A stretch of DNA of 64,000 bases from Gemmatimonas sp. UBA7669 (GTDB lineage Bacteria; Gemmatimonadota; Gemmatimonadetes; Gemmatimonadales; Gemmatimonadaceae), in the NCBI RefSeq assembly GCF_002483225.1, contig NZ_DLHL01000025.1:3175-67174 (forward strand), read 5' to 3'. This document shows, in pieces, positions 11,344 through 20,453 of this stretch; positions within the stretch are counted from its first letter, which is position 1; each line of letters opens with the position of its first letter. The position numbers and the translations under genes are program-made. The notes beneath the pieces are model-generated. The model did no database searches. It had not been told where the DNA came from and saw only the letters and a list, made by a program, of their open reading frames with translations.

Positions 11344-12015
11344 GTGAAACGTTTCGCCACCACGATGTTCGCTTTCGCTCTCGGTGCAGCCAACGCCAAC
11401 GCACAGGTTGGCAAGGGAGCAGCGCCTGTCGACTCGACGGTGCCCGGAATCATGAAGCGTGCGGGGAGACAGGCGAGTGCGACATGGCTGCGCGATATGC
11501 TTCGTCAGGCGGATTCGCGTCTGCCAGGTTCCAAGCTGGATGAGCTTGCTGACAGTCTGGCTGAGCGAGCGATCAGGCCTCTAGATTCGCCGAACGCCGA
11601 GGGCGGAGCCGCAGCTATTTCGGCGCTGAACCTACTCATCATGTCGGGCAGCAATGCAGAACTAAAGGGCACGCCGTATGCGGGCGCATTTACGCGGCTT
11701 GTACGGGTGCTCGAGACTTCCTCATCGCGCGATATGCGCGCCAGAGCGCTTGGTGGTCTGCTTGCGGTTGGATCTCATACGAACGCTTTGTCGCGACTCA
11801 AGCAGGTGGCGGAGTCCAACGATCCCCTCGCGTATGATGCCATCAACTTTCTCATCACCGATGCGTCAGGTGGAAGTTGGCTGGGTATCAGCCCAAGTGC
11901 TACGCATCAACAGGAGTCAGTAGTTGCACTGCGCACGCTGGCGGCCAGATCAAGAGTGAGTGACCCCAAGGCGGCCAGACTCCCGACCGCGTGGGTCGCA
12001 CGGAACGGTGGATGA
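11344..12015 (+). CDS. Exported alpha-helical protein with HEAT-like repeats, unrecognised
   Basis: 223 aa from a GTG start at 11344, chosen because GGGGA lies 6 nt upstream and the product then begins with a clean signal peptide (VKRFATTMFAFALGAANANAQ). The rest is helical with repeat-like segments (FTRLVRVLETSSSRDMRARALGGLLAVGSH; SRLKQVAESNDPLAYDAINFL) resembling HEAT repeats. GC and codon use seem slightly lower than in the neighbours. It probably forms a unit with the gene at 10710. Function unknown. Confidence 0.6.
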   Translation: MKRFATTMFAFALGAANANAQVGKGAAPVDSTVPGIMKRAGRQASATWLRDMLRQADSRLPGSKLDELADSLAERAIRPLDSPNAEGGAAAISALNLLIMSGSNAELKGTPYAGAFTRLVRVLETSSSRDMRARALGGLLAVGSHTNALSRLKQVAESNDPLAYDAINFLITDASGGSWLGISPSATHQQESVVALRTLAARSRVSDPKAARLPTAWVARNGG

Positions 12016-12043
12016 GCGCCAATTGAGCTTTTGACCGGCGTCA

Positions 12044-12847
12044 CTACCGCCTCACCGGCCGCCGCATCGTCGCCGCCTTCTCCACCAGTCGCCGCAGCTC
12101 GGCAATCGGCTCCGGATTGTCGTCCACCTGCAGGCGCAGCACGACGTCGTTGTTGAGCCACACGCCACCGTTCTTCTTCACGATGAGCATGGCCGCACTC
12201 TGCATGCCGCGTGTATCGCCGCCTGCGCGTTGACCGGCCTCGAGCGCGGCCAGGAGGCGCAGTGACAAATGCCCCGTGGTGCTCTCGAAGGCCTTCACCA
12301 TGTCCGCCACCACCGCCGGGCCGGCAAGAATGTTGCCCTGAGCGCTGCAATAGACGCCCTGCTTGTCGCCGGCCCAGGTGGAGGCCTTGGGCCCCGTGAA
12401 CGCCGCCACGCGCCCCTGGGCGTCCATGACGGCAAACTGCCGCCCCTGTTTGGTCCAGTTCTCCGGCCGCGGATCGGGATCGCGCTCCCACACGGTCTTC
12501 ACCACGGCGTCGGGTGCCATGCCGCTCTTGAGCAACGCGAGCGCCTGAGGGCCGTAGCTCACGTCCACAATGGCCTGGGTGGCCACCACGCCCACACCGG
12601 CCTCGGCCCAGAGCACGCCGTTGCCTACCGAGAACACGCGCGACTGCACCGCGCCACCCACCTCGCCGGTTTCCGGGTCATAGCCGAGGATGGAGAAGGT
12701 GGCCACCGGCGGCCAGGGCAGCGGCGTGGCCGTAGCCGCAGTGGGCGTGTTGATCGGGCGTTGAGCCTGGGCACCGGACGCGCTGCACACCAAGGCGAGA
12801 GCCAGGGCCCATGCGGCACCAGCGCGAAGAATGGAAGTGTGTGGCAT
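12044..12847 (-). CDS. Exported DUF1028 protein (Ntn-hydrolase-like)
   Basis: 267 aa. A signal peptide (cleavage near SGAQAQ) is followed by the DUF1028 domain: TFSILGYDPETGEVGGAVQS, then VGNGVLWAEAGVGVVATQA and LKSGMAPDAVVKTVWERD. The family has an Ntn-hydrolase-type fold, and mature members are usually predicted amidohydrolases of unknown substrate. The start at 12847 was chosen because longer frames would run into the divergent gene at 12942. It converges on the gene at 11344-12015, with only 28 nt between the stops. Confidence 0.82.
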   Translation of the reverse strand: MPHTSILRAGAAWALALALVCSASGAQAQRPINTPTAATATPLPWPPVATFSILGYDPETGEVGGAVQSRVFSVGNGVLWAEAGVGVVATQAIVDVSYGPQALALLKSGMAPDAVVKTVWERDPDPRPENWTKQGRQFAVMDAQGRVAAFTGPKASTWAGDKQGVYCSAQGNILAGPAVVADMVKAFESTTGHLSLRLLAALEAGQRAGGDTRGMQSAAMLIVKKNGGVWLNNDVVLRLQVDDNPEPIAELRRLVEKAATMRRPVRR

Positions 12848-12941
12848 GCGTATAAGTGGCCACCGGAAACGCCGCCGAGCAAGGTGACCGGCTGCCGCGT
12901 ATGATGGGAAAGACCCGTCTCCCCACACCCGGAGTATCCCG

Positions 12942-15905
12942 ATGTCGCGATGGCGCCCGAACGCCGCGAAACGCGCTCCCCGCGTGACCATGTCTCTGGC
13001 CACGACCTTCGCTGCCCTGGCACTGCCTGCGCTGCTCAGCGCCCAGCCCACCCAGGCCATCGATCAGGAGTACACGGCCAAGATCAAGGAATTCCTGCAG
13101 GACCCGCGCATCACCACCGAACTGGTGGATCATCTGCCGGCGTCCAGCACGGTACCCACGCCGCTCAAGTTCCACGGCCGCATTGTCGGCACGCCGGGTG
13201 AGCTCACCTACGCCAGAGACATTCACCGCTACTTCGAGGCGCTGGCCAAGGCCGCGCCCACGCGCGCCAAGTACTGGACCATTGGCAAGACTGAAGAAGG
13301 CCGCGACATGGTGGTGCTGGCCATCGGTGACGAGCAGGCCATCGCCAATCTCGACAAGTACAAGGGCGATCTCGCCGCGCTCACCGACCCGCGCAAGACG
13401 AGTGAGGCCGAGGCGCAGCGGCTCATCCAGACCACGAAGCCCATCTACTGGCTGACGAGTGGCATGCACTCGCCGGAAACGGGCGGTCCGGAAGTGCTGC
13501 AAGAGCTGGCGTATCGGCTCATCGTGTCGGAGTCGCCGTACATCCAGGCCATCCGCAACAACATCATCACCTTCATCACGCCGGTCATCGAAGTGGACGG
13601 ACGTGAGAAGCAGGTGGACACCTACTACTACAACAAGAAGCTGCCCGCCGGCGCGCCGCGTCTGCCGCTGATGTACTGGGGCAAGTATGTGGCCCACGAC
13701 AACAACCGCGATGGCATGGGGCAGTTCCTCGCGCTCACGCGGCACGTGAACGACTTCTTCCTGCAGTGGAAGCCGCAGGTCATGCACGACCTGCACGAGT
13801 CGGTCACCTATCTCTACAGCAGCACGGGCACGGGCCCGTACAACGACGCCATCGATCCCATCACGGTGACCGAGTGGTGGACCATGGCCCAGGAAGACGT
13901 GCGCGAACTCACCAAGCGCGGCGTGCCGGGGGTGTGGACCTACGGCTTCTACGACGGCTGGACGCCCAACTACATGTTCTTCGTGGCGCACACGAAGAAC
14001 GCCATCGGTCGTTTCTACGAAGTGCAGAGCTACGGACCGGACAACTACGAGGTGCGGCCGCCGGCCACCACCACGAGCCGCGAGTGGTTCCGCCCCAATC
14101 CGCCGCTGCCGTACATCAAGTGGGGCCCGCGCAACAACGCCAACATCCAGCAGTCGGGTGTGCTGGTCTCACTCAAGCACTTCGCCGACAATCGGCGCAG
14201 CTACCTCGAGAACTACTGGATCAAGAACAAGCGCGCCGTGGAGAAGGGCACCACGGGCGCTGGTCCCTACGCCTGGGTCATTCCGTCCACGCAGAAGCGC
14301 AAGGCCGACGCCGCCGACGCGGTGAATGAACTGCGCAAGCAGGGACTCGAAGTGCACGTGGCCAACACGGCGTTCTCGGTGGGTGGCGTGAACGTCAAGG
14401 CCGGGGACTGGATCGTGCGCGGCGATCAGCCGTATCGCACACTGGCCGACATGTACTTCGGCATTCAGCGCTACTCGCCGCAGAACCCGCGGCCCTACGA
14501 CGACACCGGCTGGACGTTCCAGTACATGCGCAACGTGGCTATCCTGCCGGTGGGCGACCGCAGCGTGCTCACGCAGCCCATGACGATGGTGAACGACAAG
14601 GTGAAGGCCGCCGGCGGTGTGGAAGGCACGGGCCCGGTGCTCATCGTGGCGCACACCAGCGACAACAATCTCATGAAGTTCCGCACGCAGTTCGCGACCA
14701 CCAAGATGCACGCGGCGGAAGCGGACTTTGAGGCGGGTGGCCGGCAGTTCAAGGCGGGCGCGTTCATCATTCCCGCCGGCGACCGCGCCAAGCTCTCCGC
14801 GGCGCTCACGGAACTCGGACTCAGCGCGCAGGCCGTGGCCACCATGCCGTCGGTCAAGATGCACGAGCTGGACCTGCCGCGCATCGGTTACGCCCACGCC
14901 TGGCAGCGCACACAGGACGAAGGCTGGGTGCGCGCGGCGCTCGACACCTACGGCGTGCCGTACAGATACTTCGGCGACATCGAGCTCAAGAAGGGCAACC
15001 TGCGCGCGAAGTACGATGTCATCATCTATCCGCACGTTGGCGGCAGCGCGCAGTCGCACATCGCCGGCATCATCAAGAACGGCGACACACCGCTGCCGTA
15101 CCGAAAGACGGCATCCACGCCCAACCTGGGCGCCATCGACGCCGCCGATGACATTCGCGGCGGCCTCGGCATCGAGGGTCTCACGGAGCTGTACAAGTTC
15201 GTACAGGCCGGCGGCACGCTCATTGTGGAAGGCAGCACGTCCACCATCTTCCCGGCCTACAACCTCACCAGCGGCATCACGCTCGAGTCGCCGCGTGATC
15301 TGTTTGCACGTGGCTCGGTGATGCGCGGTGTCGTGACCGACAAGACCAGCCCGCTGGCCTACGGCTTTGACGCGCAGGTGCCGGTGTACTTCAATCAGGA
15401 TCCGGTCATCAACGTGGGCGGCTCCGCAGGCCTCTTTGCCGGCGGTGGCAGCGGAGCGGGCGCGGCGGCGCTTCAGCAGAACGTCACACCGAACGCCAAC
15501 CCGGTGCAGGTATCGGCCTGGAGCTGGGGGATGGGCGACACCACGGGCACGCCAACACCACGCCCCAGCGGCGCGGGTCTGGCTGCGGCCGCCGCGCGCG
15601 GTGGAGCAGGCGGTGCCGGTGGCTTTGGTGGTGGAGCGGCGTTTGGTGGTGCCACGAGCATTGACGGCACGCGGCCGCGCGTGATTCTGCAGTTCCCGGC
15701 CAACCCGAATGACATGCTGCTCTCCGGCACGCTGGCCGGCGGTGAGGCGCTGAGCAACCGCGCGCAGCTGGTGGACGCGCCGCTCGGCAAGGGTCACGTG
15801 GTGATGTTCGCCATTCGTCCGTTCTGGCGCTGGCAGACGCAGGGGACGTACTTCCTCGGCTTCAACGCGATCCTGAACTGGAACGATCTGGACGCGGGGA
15901 AGTGA
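12942..15905 (+). CDS. Exported M14-family zinc carboxypeptidase
   Basis: 987 aa with a signal peptide ending near LLSAQ. The M14 zinc-binding motif is visible as H176-S-P-E179 (LTSGMHSPETGG), and the third ligand is probably in QVMHDLHES around 282-285. ITPVIEVDGREKQ and NNRDGMGQF are typical of bacterial M14 metallopeptidases. A long C-terminal region from about residue 400 resembles a glutamine-amidotransferase-like fold, and near residues 870-910 there is an Ala/Gly-rich insert. The start is supported by GGAG 8 nt upstream. It probably digests peptides outside the cytoplasm. Confidence 0.88.
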   Translation: MSRWRPNAAKRAPRVTMSLATTFAALALPALLSAQPTQAIDQEYTAKIKEFLQDPRITTELVDHLPASSTVPTPLKFHGRIVGTPGELTYARDIHRYFEALAKAAPTRAKYWTIGKTEEGRDMVVLAIGDEQAIANLDKYKGDLAALTDPRKTSEAEAQRLIQTTKPIYWLTSGMHSPETGGPEVLQELAYRLIVSESPYIQAIRNNIITFITPVIEVDGREKQVDTYYYNKKLPAGAPRLPLMYWGKYVAHDNNRDGMGQFLALTRHVNDFFLQWKPQVMHDLHESVTYLYSSTGTGPYNDAIDPITVTEWWTMAQEDVRELTKRGVPGVWTYGFYDGWTPNYMFFVAHTKNAIGRFYEVQSYGPDNYEVRPPATTTSREWFRPNPPLPYIKWGPRNNANIQQSGVLVSLKHFADNRRSYLENYWIKNKRAVEKGTTGAGPYAWVIPSTQKRKADAADAVNELRKQGLEVHVANTAFSVGGVNVKAGDWIVRGDQPYRTLADMYFGIQRYSPQNPRPYDDTGWTFQYMRNVAILPVGDRSVLTQPMTMVNDKVKAAGGVEGTGPVLIVAHTSDNNLMKFRTQFATTKMHAAEADFEAGGRQFKAGAFIIPAGDRAKLSAALTELGLSAQAVATMPSVKMHELDLPRIGYAHAWQRTQDEGWVRAALDTYGVPYRYFGDIELKKGNLRAKYDVIIYPHVGGSAQSHIAGIIKNGDTPLPYRKTASTPNLGAIDAADDIRGGLGIEGLTELYKFVQAGGTLIVEGSTSTIFPAYNLTSGITLESPRDLFARGSVMRGVVTDKTSPLAYGFDAQVPVYFNQDPVINVGGSAGLFAGGGSGAGAAALQQNVTPNANPVQVSAWSWGMGDTTGTPTPRPSGAGLAAAAARGGAGGAGGFGGGAAFGGATSIDGTRPRVILQFPANPNDMLLSGTLAGGEALSNRAQLVDAPLGKGHVVMFAIRPFWRWQTQGTYFLGFNAILNWNDLDAGK

Positions 15906-15926
15906 GGGGATAGTCACAACTCACAA

Positions 15927-15988
15927 CTCGAAACCTGAACTCAAAACCCGGAACTGATCAGTTTTGAGTATTGGGTTCGGGTTCCGAG
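15927..15988. repeat. Intergenic palindrome, copy 1 of the CCCGGAACTGATC family
   Basis: Imperfect palindrome built from AACTC/AACCC words. It contains the 23-nt core GAACTCAAAACCCGGAACTG+ATC (15937-15959), which is identical at 35061-35083 and near-identical at 41209-41231. The inner arms ACTCAAAAC/GTTTTGAGT are perfect. It sits just after the M14 gene and before a second hairpin. Confidence 0.8.
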
Positions 15989-16012
15989 TCGTAAGTAGTC
16001 GTAAACCCAAGA

Positions 16013-16090
16013 CTCAACACTTGAACTCAAAGCTCAGAGCTTACCGACAGTCCGGTCAGCTCTGAGCTTTGAGTTGAAGTTTTGAGTTTT
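16013..16090. terminator. Long hairpin between convergent genes (probable bidirectional terminator)
   Basis: Arms of 22 nt (16020-16041 and 16058-16079; CTCAAAGCTCAGAGCT against AGCTCTGAGCTTTGAG) pair with a single mismatch. The pairing extends outwards through ACTCAA/TTGAGT and inwards through ACCG/CGGT. It lies between the ends of the M14 gene and the kinase gene, where a two-way terminator would be expected. Confidence 0.65.
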
Positions 16091-16104
16091 CAGTTTGACG
16101 GCGG

Positions 16105-17589
16105 CTACGCGGGCGGAACCGTGCTGTCCCGCTTCACCGTGCTCGAGTCGGCCGGCGCCGCGGCTGCGGTCGCCGTATCCACCGGCTTGGTCACAGTCGT
16201 CGAGTCCGCGCGCCGCCGGTTGCGACGGGGCGTCGGGGCCGCCGCCGGCTTCTCGGCGGCCGTCGTGGTGTCGGCCACCACCGCCGTATCGCTCTTGCCA
16301 ATGAGGCCGCCCGCCCAGCTCTTGAAGGACGAGGCGTAGGCGCCGATGGTGTCGGCTGCCTCGCGCGCGGGGCCCGCTGGTTTCTGCGAGCCGTACCACC
16401 ACACCCCGTAGGTCATCGCGCCGAGCATGACGATGTAGGGGAAGACCGAGCGCCGTCGTCCCAATGAGGCGGGATCCTTGCGGCGCGGCGCGGCGGCCTT
16501 GGCTGCCTTGGTCTTCTGCGTGGCCACCGCCGCCGCGGGCGTTCGGATGCTGTTGTTGTCGATGGGTGTGCGCGCGCCCACGCTGGACATGCGCTGCCCC
16601 AGCGCGTGCCGGTACATCTCGGCGGTCTGCGTCGGTGTCATTTCGGACACCGCGTTGGCCAGCGTCATGCCAAACTCCGCCACCGTGGGGAAACGGTCGG
16701 CAGGGTCGGGTGCGAGCGCCTTGTCGAAGACTTCCTGAATGGACTCGGGCCACTCGAGATCACTGCGCACTTCGTCGAGACGCCGCGGACGGCTGGTGAG
16801 GCGCGCGATCAGCGATTCCTTGCTGTTCGAGTTGGCAAACGCATCGTGACCGGTGAGCGTGATGAACGCCACGAGTGCCAGCGAGTACTGATCGGAGCGC
16901 GCGTCGAGCACATCACCCGACAGCTGCTCGGGTGACATGAACTCCGGCGTACCCACGGCAAAGCCGGTGCGCGTGACCTGCTGCGCGCCACGATCCATGG
17001 TGCGCGCAATGCCGAAGTCCACCAGCTTGACGACAAACGTGCCGTCGTTGCGCTGCGACACCATCACGTTGTCGGGCTTGATGTCACGGTGCAGGATGCC
17101 GAGGTCGTGCGCCGCCTGCAACGCGTCGGAAGCCTGCGCGATGATGTCCGCGGCCACCACCGGATGCATGGCCACTTCACGCTTGAGTGTGGCCGACAGG
17201 GACTCGCCGTCGATGAACTCCATGGCGAGGTACACCAGCCCCTCGTCGGTTTCACCGAAGTCGAAGATGCCCGCCACGTTGGGATGCGAGATCTTGCTGG
17301 CGTTTTCAGCTTCACGCGTGAAGCGCTGCAACGCCTCGGGCTCGTGCACCAAGGCGGGGCGCATGATCTTGATGGCACTCTTGCGCTTCATGCGCACATG
17401 CTCGGCCAGATACACCTGGCCCATGCCGCCTTCGCCAAGCTGCTTGAGCACCTTGTAGCGGCCGCCGACCATCTTGCCGATGAGATTGGCCTCACCGGCC
17501 GGCACCAATGAGGTGCCGTCCTTCGCGCAGAAAGCCACATCCGCGTCGTAGTCTTCCCCGCACTGGGGGCAAACCTTTCTGGTGCTCAC
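16105..17589 (-). CDS. Membrane-anchored Ser/Thr protein kinase with N-terminal zinc-ribbon-like segment
   Basis: 494 aa from a GTG start at 17589 (a TTG at 17625 would add 12 residues). Residues 7-21 hold CPQC plus FC, a short zinc-ribbon-like motif. The PknB-type kinase domain spans about 44-310: LGEGGMGQVY, catalytic Lys in SAIKIM (about 74), LHRDIKPDN (Asp169), VDFGIAR (191-193) and GTPEFMSPEQL. A proline/alanine linker, one membrane helix (VFPYIVMLGAMTYGVWWYG) and a Ser/Thr/Ala/Pro-rich extracytoplasmic tail follow. No PASTA repeats are present. The kinase should face the cytoplasm; its substrates are unknown. Confidence 0.93.
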   Translation of the reverse strand: MSTRKVCPQCGEDYDADVAFCAKDGTSLVPAGEANLIGKMVGGRYKVLKQLGEGGMGQVYLAEHVRMKRKSAIKIMRPALVHEPEALQRFTREAENASKISHPNVAGIFDFGETDEGLVYLAMEFIDGESLSATLKREVAMHPVVAADIIAQASDALQAAHDLGILHRDIKPDNVMVSQRNDGTFVVKLVDFGIARTMDRGAQQVTRTGFAVGTPEFMSPEQLSGDVLDARSDQYSLALVAFITLTGHDAFANSNSKESLIARLTSRPRRLDEVRSDLEWPESIQEVFDKALAPDPADRFPTVAEFGMTLANAVSEMTPTQTAEMYRHALGQRMSSVGARTPIDNNSIRTPAAAVATQKTKAAKAAAPRRKDPASLGRRRSVFPYIVMLGAMTYGVWWYGSQKPAGPAREAADTIGAYASSFKSWAGGLIGKSDTAVVADTTTAAEKPAAAPTPRRNRRRADSTTVTKPVDTATAAAAPADSSTVKRDSTVPPA

Positions 17590-17667
17590 AGTCTGCCAAG
17601 CTATGCCCAGGCGAAGACTTGGCAAGCGGGAGGTATATAGGGAGGTTGCCCCTGGGTATCTTGGTAT

Positions 17668-18822
17668 ATGCCCATTACATCAGCATTCCCGGGACTGGGA
17701 CCGCTGCGTCGCGTCGGGACTCTTGGCCTCGGGCTGGTCTGGACGATCGGCTCGATGGCCATTCCACTCGGTGCACAAGGCGCGGCACCATCCGTCGCGT
17801 CCCGCCCCACTTGGAATACCGCCGGTACCCAGGGGGACGCCGTCTGGAAGGAGGTGGCCTTCGCCAATGGCGAGCGTCTGGCTGAGCTGCGTCTGCACTA
17901 CACCACACTGGGCACGCCGCGGCGCGACGCGGCCGGGGTGGTCCGCAATGCCGTGCTCATTCTGCACGGCACGGGCGGAAGTGGACGCAGCTTCATGTCA
18001 GCTGGGTACGCCGGCGAGTTGTTTGGTCCCGGTCAACTGCTCGACAGCAGCCGCTACTACATCATTCTGCCCGACGGCATCGGGCACGGCGGCTCCAGCA
18101 AGCCCAGTGACGGGCTGCGCGCGCGTTTCCCGCACTATGGCTACACGGACATGGTGACGGCCCAGCATCGCCTGCTCACCGAGCATCTCGGCGTCAACCA
18201 CCTGCGGCTCATCATGGGCACGAGCATGGGCTGCATGCAGGCCTGGATGTGGGGCGTACGTTGGCCCGAGTTCATGGACGGCCTCGCGCCGCTGGCCTGT
18301 GTGCCCACGCAGATCGCCGGCCGCAATCGCATGATCCGCACCATGGCCATGGACGCCATCCGGCTGGATCCGGGGTACCAGAACGGCAACTACCAGAGTC
18401 AGCCTCTGGGCCTGCGTTCGGCGCTCGGTCTCCTGTACATGATGGGCAGCGCACCGCTGCTGCAGCAGGAGCAGGCGCCCACACGCGATCAGGCGGATTC
18501 GGTCATCCGCGCGTATCTCGACAGCCGCATGCGAAATACCGACGCGAACGACTTTCTCTATCAGTTCGACGCGTCGCGGGACTACGATCCGTCGAAGGAC
18601 CTGCAGCGTGTGTCGGCGCCGGCCCTGTTCATCAACTCGGCCGACGACCAGGTGAACCCGCCGGAACTCGGGCTGGCGGAACGCTATGCGGCGATGATGC
18701 CGAAGACCCGATTCGTGCTCTTGCCCATCACGAGGGAAACCCGGGGCCATGGCACGCACTCGCAGCCGCGCATCTGGGGTGGCCTGCTGCGGGAGTTTCT
18801 CTCGACCCTTCCCGAACGCTGA
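17668..18822 (+). CDS. Exported MetX-like alpha/beta hydrolase
   Basis: 384 aa with a signal peptide (cleavage near LGAQG). The fold is that of homoserine O-acetyltransferase-like hydrolases: oxyanion region LILHGTGGSGRS, nucleophile elbow IMGTSMGCMQAW, acid in NSADDQVNPPE and a late histidine in RGHGTHSQP. True MetX is cytoplasmic, so the export signal argues against methionine synthesis and for an esterase/acyltransferase role in the periplasm. TATCTT lies 5 nt before the ATG, suggesting a leaderless mRNA. The DUF983 gene follows after 7 nt. Confidence 0.85.
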   Translation: MPITSAFPGLGPLRRVGTLGLGLVWTIGSMAIPLGAQGAAPSVASRPTWNTAGTQGDAVWKEVAFANGERLAELRLHYTTLGTPRRDAAGVVRNAVLILHGTGGSGRSFMSAGYAGELFGPGQLLDSSRYYIILPDGIGHGGSSKPSDGLRARFPHYGYTDMVTAQHRLLTEHLGVNHLRLIMGTSMGCMQAWMWGVRWPEFMDGLAPLACVPTQIAGRNRMIRTMAMDAIRLDPGYQNGNYQSQPLGLRSALGLLYMMGSAPLLQQEQAPTRDQADSVIRAYLDSRMRNTDANDFLYQFDASRDYDPSKDLQRVSAPALFINSADDQVNPPELGLAERYAAMMPKTRFVLLPITRETRGHGTHSQPRIWGGLLREFLSTLPER

Positions 18823-18829
18823 GCAGCTC

Positions 18830-19312
18830 ATGACCCCGGCAACTCTGGCCGCGTCGTCCGCCACCGCTTCTTCCGCCGTGTCTCTGCAGACACCCGGTGT
18901 CACGCGCCTGCTGGCGCGGGCGCTGCGCCTGTCCTGCCCGCACTGCGGCGGCCGCGGCATCTTCCAGTCCTTCTTCGCGCTGCGTGCCACCTGCCCAAGC
19001 TGCGGACTCCGTCTCGAGCGCGGCGAAAGCGACTACTTCGTGGGCGCCTACCTGTTCAATCTCATCGCCGTCGAACTGATTCTGTTCTTCTGCGTGTGCG
19101 GCTTTGTGTGGTTCACCTGGCCCAATCCGCCCTGGGACGCCATCACCTACATCACCGGCTTTCTCATGCTGGCCGGCTGTCTGCTGTGCTATCCCTTTGC
19201 CAAGACCACCTGGCTCGCGGTGGATCTGGCCATTCGCCCACTGACTGCCGAGGAGCTGGCCTGGCACCGCGAAGGGGGCGAAATGGGAGAGCGGGAGCTG
19301 CCGCATCTCTGA
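18830..19312 (+). CDS. DUF983 membrane protein
   Basis: 160 aa. Two CxxC pairs (SCPHCGGRGIF and TCPSCGLRLE) form a zinc-ribbon head, followed by the conserved ESDYFVGAYLFN and two membrane segments (IAVELILFFCVCGFVWF; ITGFLMLAGCLLCYPFAK), all hallmarks of DUF983. The function of the family is unknown. It starts 7 nt after the MetX-like gene, so the two are probably co-transcribed. Confidence 0.88.
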   Translation: MTPATLAASSATASSAVSLQTPGVTRLLARALRLSCPHCGGRGIFQSFFALRATCPSCGLRLERGESDYFVGAYLFNLIAVELILFFCVCGFVWFTWPNPPWDAITYITGFLMLAGCLLCYPFAKTTWLAVDLAIRPLTAEELAWHREGGEMGERELPHL

Positions 19313-19328
19313 GGCCGCTCCCGCTCTC
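19287..19328 (+). terminator. Hairpin spanning the end of the DUF983 gene
   Basis: Perfect 12-bp arms GAGAGCGGGAGC and GCTCCCGCTCTC; the stop codon lies in the loop. Convergent with the gene ending at 19352, so it may serve both strands. Confidence 0.5.
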
Positions 19329-19351
19329 TGTTGCTGCTGTCTGCCGAGGTC

Positions 19352-20302
19352 TTACTTCTCGGCGATGATCAGGTACTTGGACGAGGCCCAGAACTTGGAC
19401 GGATCGGTGATGCGGATGTTTTCGCCGCGGAACGATCCGTCCTTTTCCTTCTTGGCCACCTCGATCAGTCCCACATCGTGGCGTGACACGATGCGATAGG
19501 CGCGATCGGGGCGAGGCAGCGGGATGGTGAGCGTCTGGCGACGATCGGCCATGGTGAAGCGCGCCGCGTCGAGCGTACGCGCGGGCACCAGTGTCTTGCC
19601 GAGCTTCACAATGAGCAGACCGCGTGAGCCGCCTTCCTCGGCCACTACGCCGTCGGCGAGGAGCTGGCGGCGCGAACCGACGGTGTAGAACACCTGATTC
19701 TCGCGCACGTCCATGGCCTTCACCGTGTCCGTGAGCACGGCCTTTTCCGCCACCAGGGTTTCGTTGGCCTGACGCAGCTGACGGACTTCGTCCTGGAAGA
19801 CCGCGATTTCCTTGTCGCGCTGCGCGAGGCGCGCGTTGAGGTCGGCCAGCAGCGTGGCCGCCGCCGTGGAGTCCTCACGCAGGGCCTTGAGTTCCTCGAG
19901 CTGCTTCTGCACCTGCGCCTGACGGGCCGCGAGCCGCTGCCGCATCTGCCGCAGGCGGTCGAGAATGTCCTTCTGCGCCGCCGCCGCCTCGGTCTTGCCC
20001 GATTCGTCGCTGGTGTTGACGCCCACCTTGGACGACAGGCCGCGCACCTGGCGGAGCTCCTTGTCCACCTCGTCGGCAAACTTGGACGCTTCCACCACCT
20101 GGGCCAGCGCGCGGTCCCGGTCGGCGGCGTTGCCGTTCACCAGGCCCTGCAGCGAATCGCGCTCGGTGGTGGTGGCGGACAGCACGGCCGCCAGCGAGTC
20201 GGCACGGGCGCGTGAGGCGGTGTCGGTGCACGCGCCCATCAGGGCCGTGGCCAGGACGGCCGACAGCACAACGAGACGGGGGCGAAGCAAGGATCGGGAC
20301 AT
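19352..20302 (-). CDS. Coiled-coil lipoprotein, unrecognised
   Basis: 316 aa. The lipoprotein signal ends LMGACTDT. Residues about 30-190 are strongly charged heptad-like helix (QVQKQLEELKALREDS, LNARLAQRDKEIAVFQDEVRQLRQ), a long coiled coil. The C-terminal 100 or so residues form a compact basic beta domain (RIVSRHDVGLIEVAKKEKDG, FWASSKYLIIAEK). The architecture suggests an envelope-spanning spacer or adaptor, but I cannot name a family. The start at 20302 is set by the signal peptide and has no clear Shine-Dalgarno sequence. Confidence 0.65.
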   Translation of the reverse strand: MSRSLLRPRLVVLSAVLATALMGACTDTASRARADSLAAVLSATTTERDSLQGLVNGNAADRDRALAQVVEASKFADEVDKELRQVRGLSSKVGVNTSDESGKTEAAAAQKDILDRLRQMRQRLAARQAQVQKQLEELKALREDSTAAATLLADLNARLAQRDKEIAVFQDEVRQLRQANETLVAEKAVLTDTVKAMDVRENQVFYTVGSRRQLLADGVVAEEGGSRGLLIVKLGKTLVPARTLDAARFTMADRRQTLTIPLPRPDRAYRIVSRHDVGLIEVAKKEKDGSFRGENIRITDPSKFWASSKYLIIAEK

Positions 20303-20372
20303 GGCGGAGCGGGGAGTGAGGTGGAACGACTGCTGAGGAACGTAGGGAAGCCGGCAGCCGGGAGAAAGTGGC

Positions 20373-20407
20373 ATGGGTCACCGTCCGCACGAGGAACGGT
20401 GACCCAT
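20373..20407 (-). terminator. Hairpin after the S9 peptidase gene
   Basis: Perfect 12-bp arms ATGGGTCACCGT and ACGGTGACCCAT around an 11-nt loop, 47 nt past the stop of the peptidase on the minus strand. Confidence 0.6.
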
Positions 20408-20453
20408 ATCACGACCAGCGTCTCCGGCACATTGGACAGCCGGAGGTGGGCAA

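Noticed and set aside
14169..15917. Open frame of 582 codons on the minus strand
   Set aside because: Mirror of the M14 carboxypeptidase; no family features.
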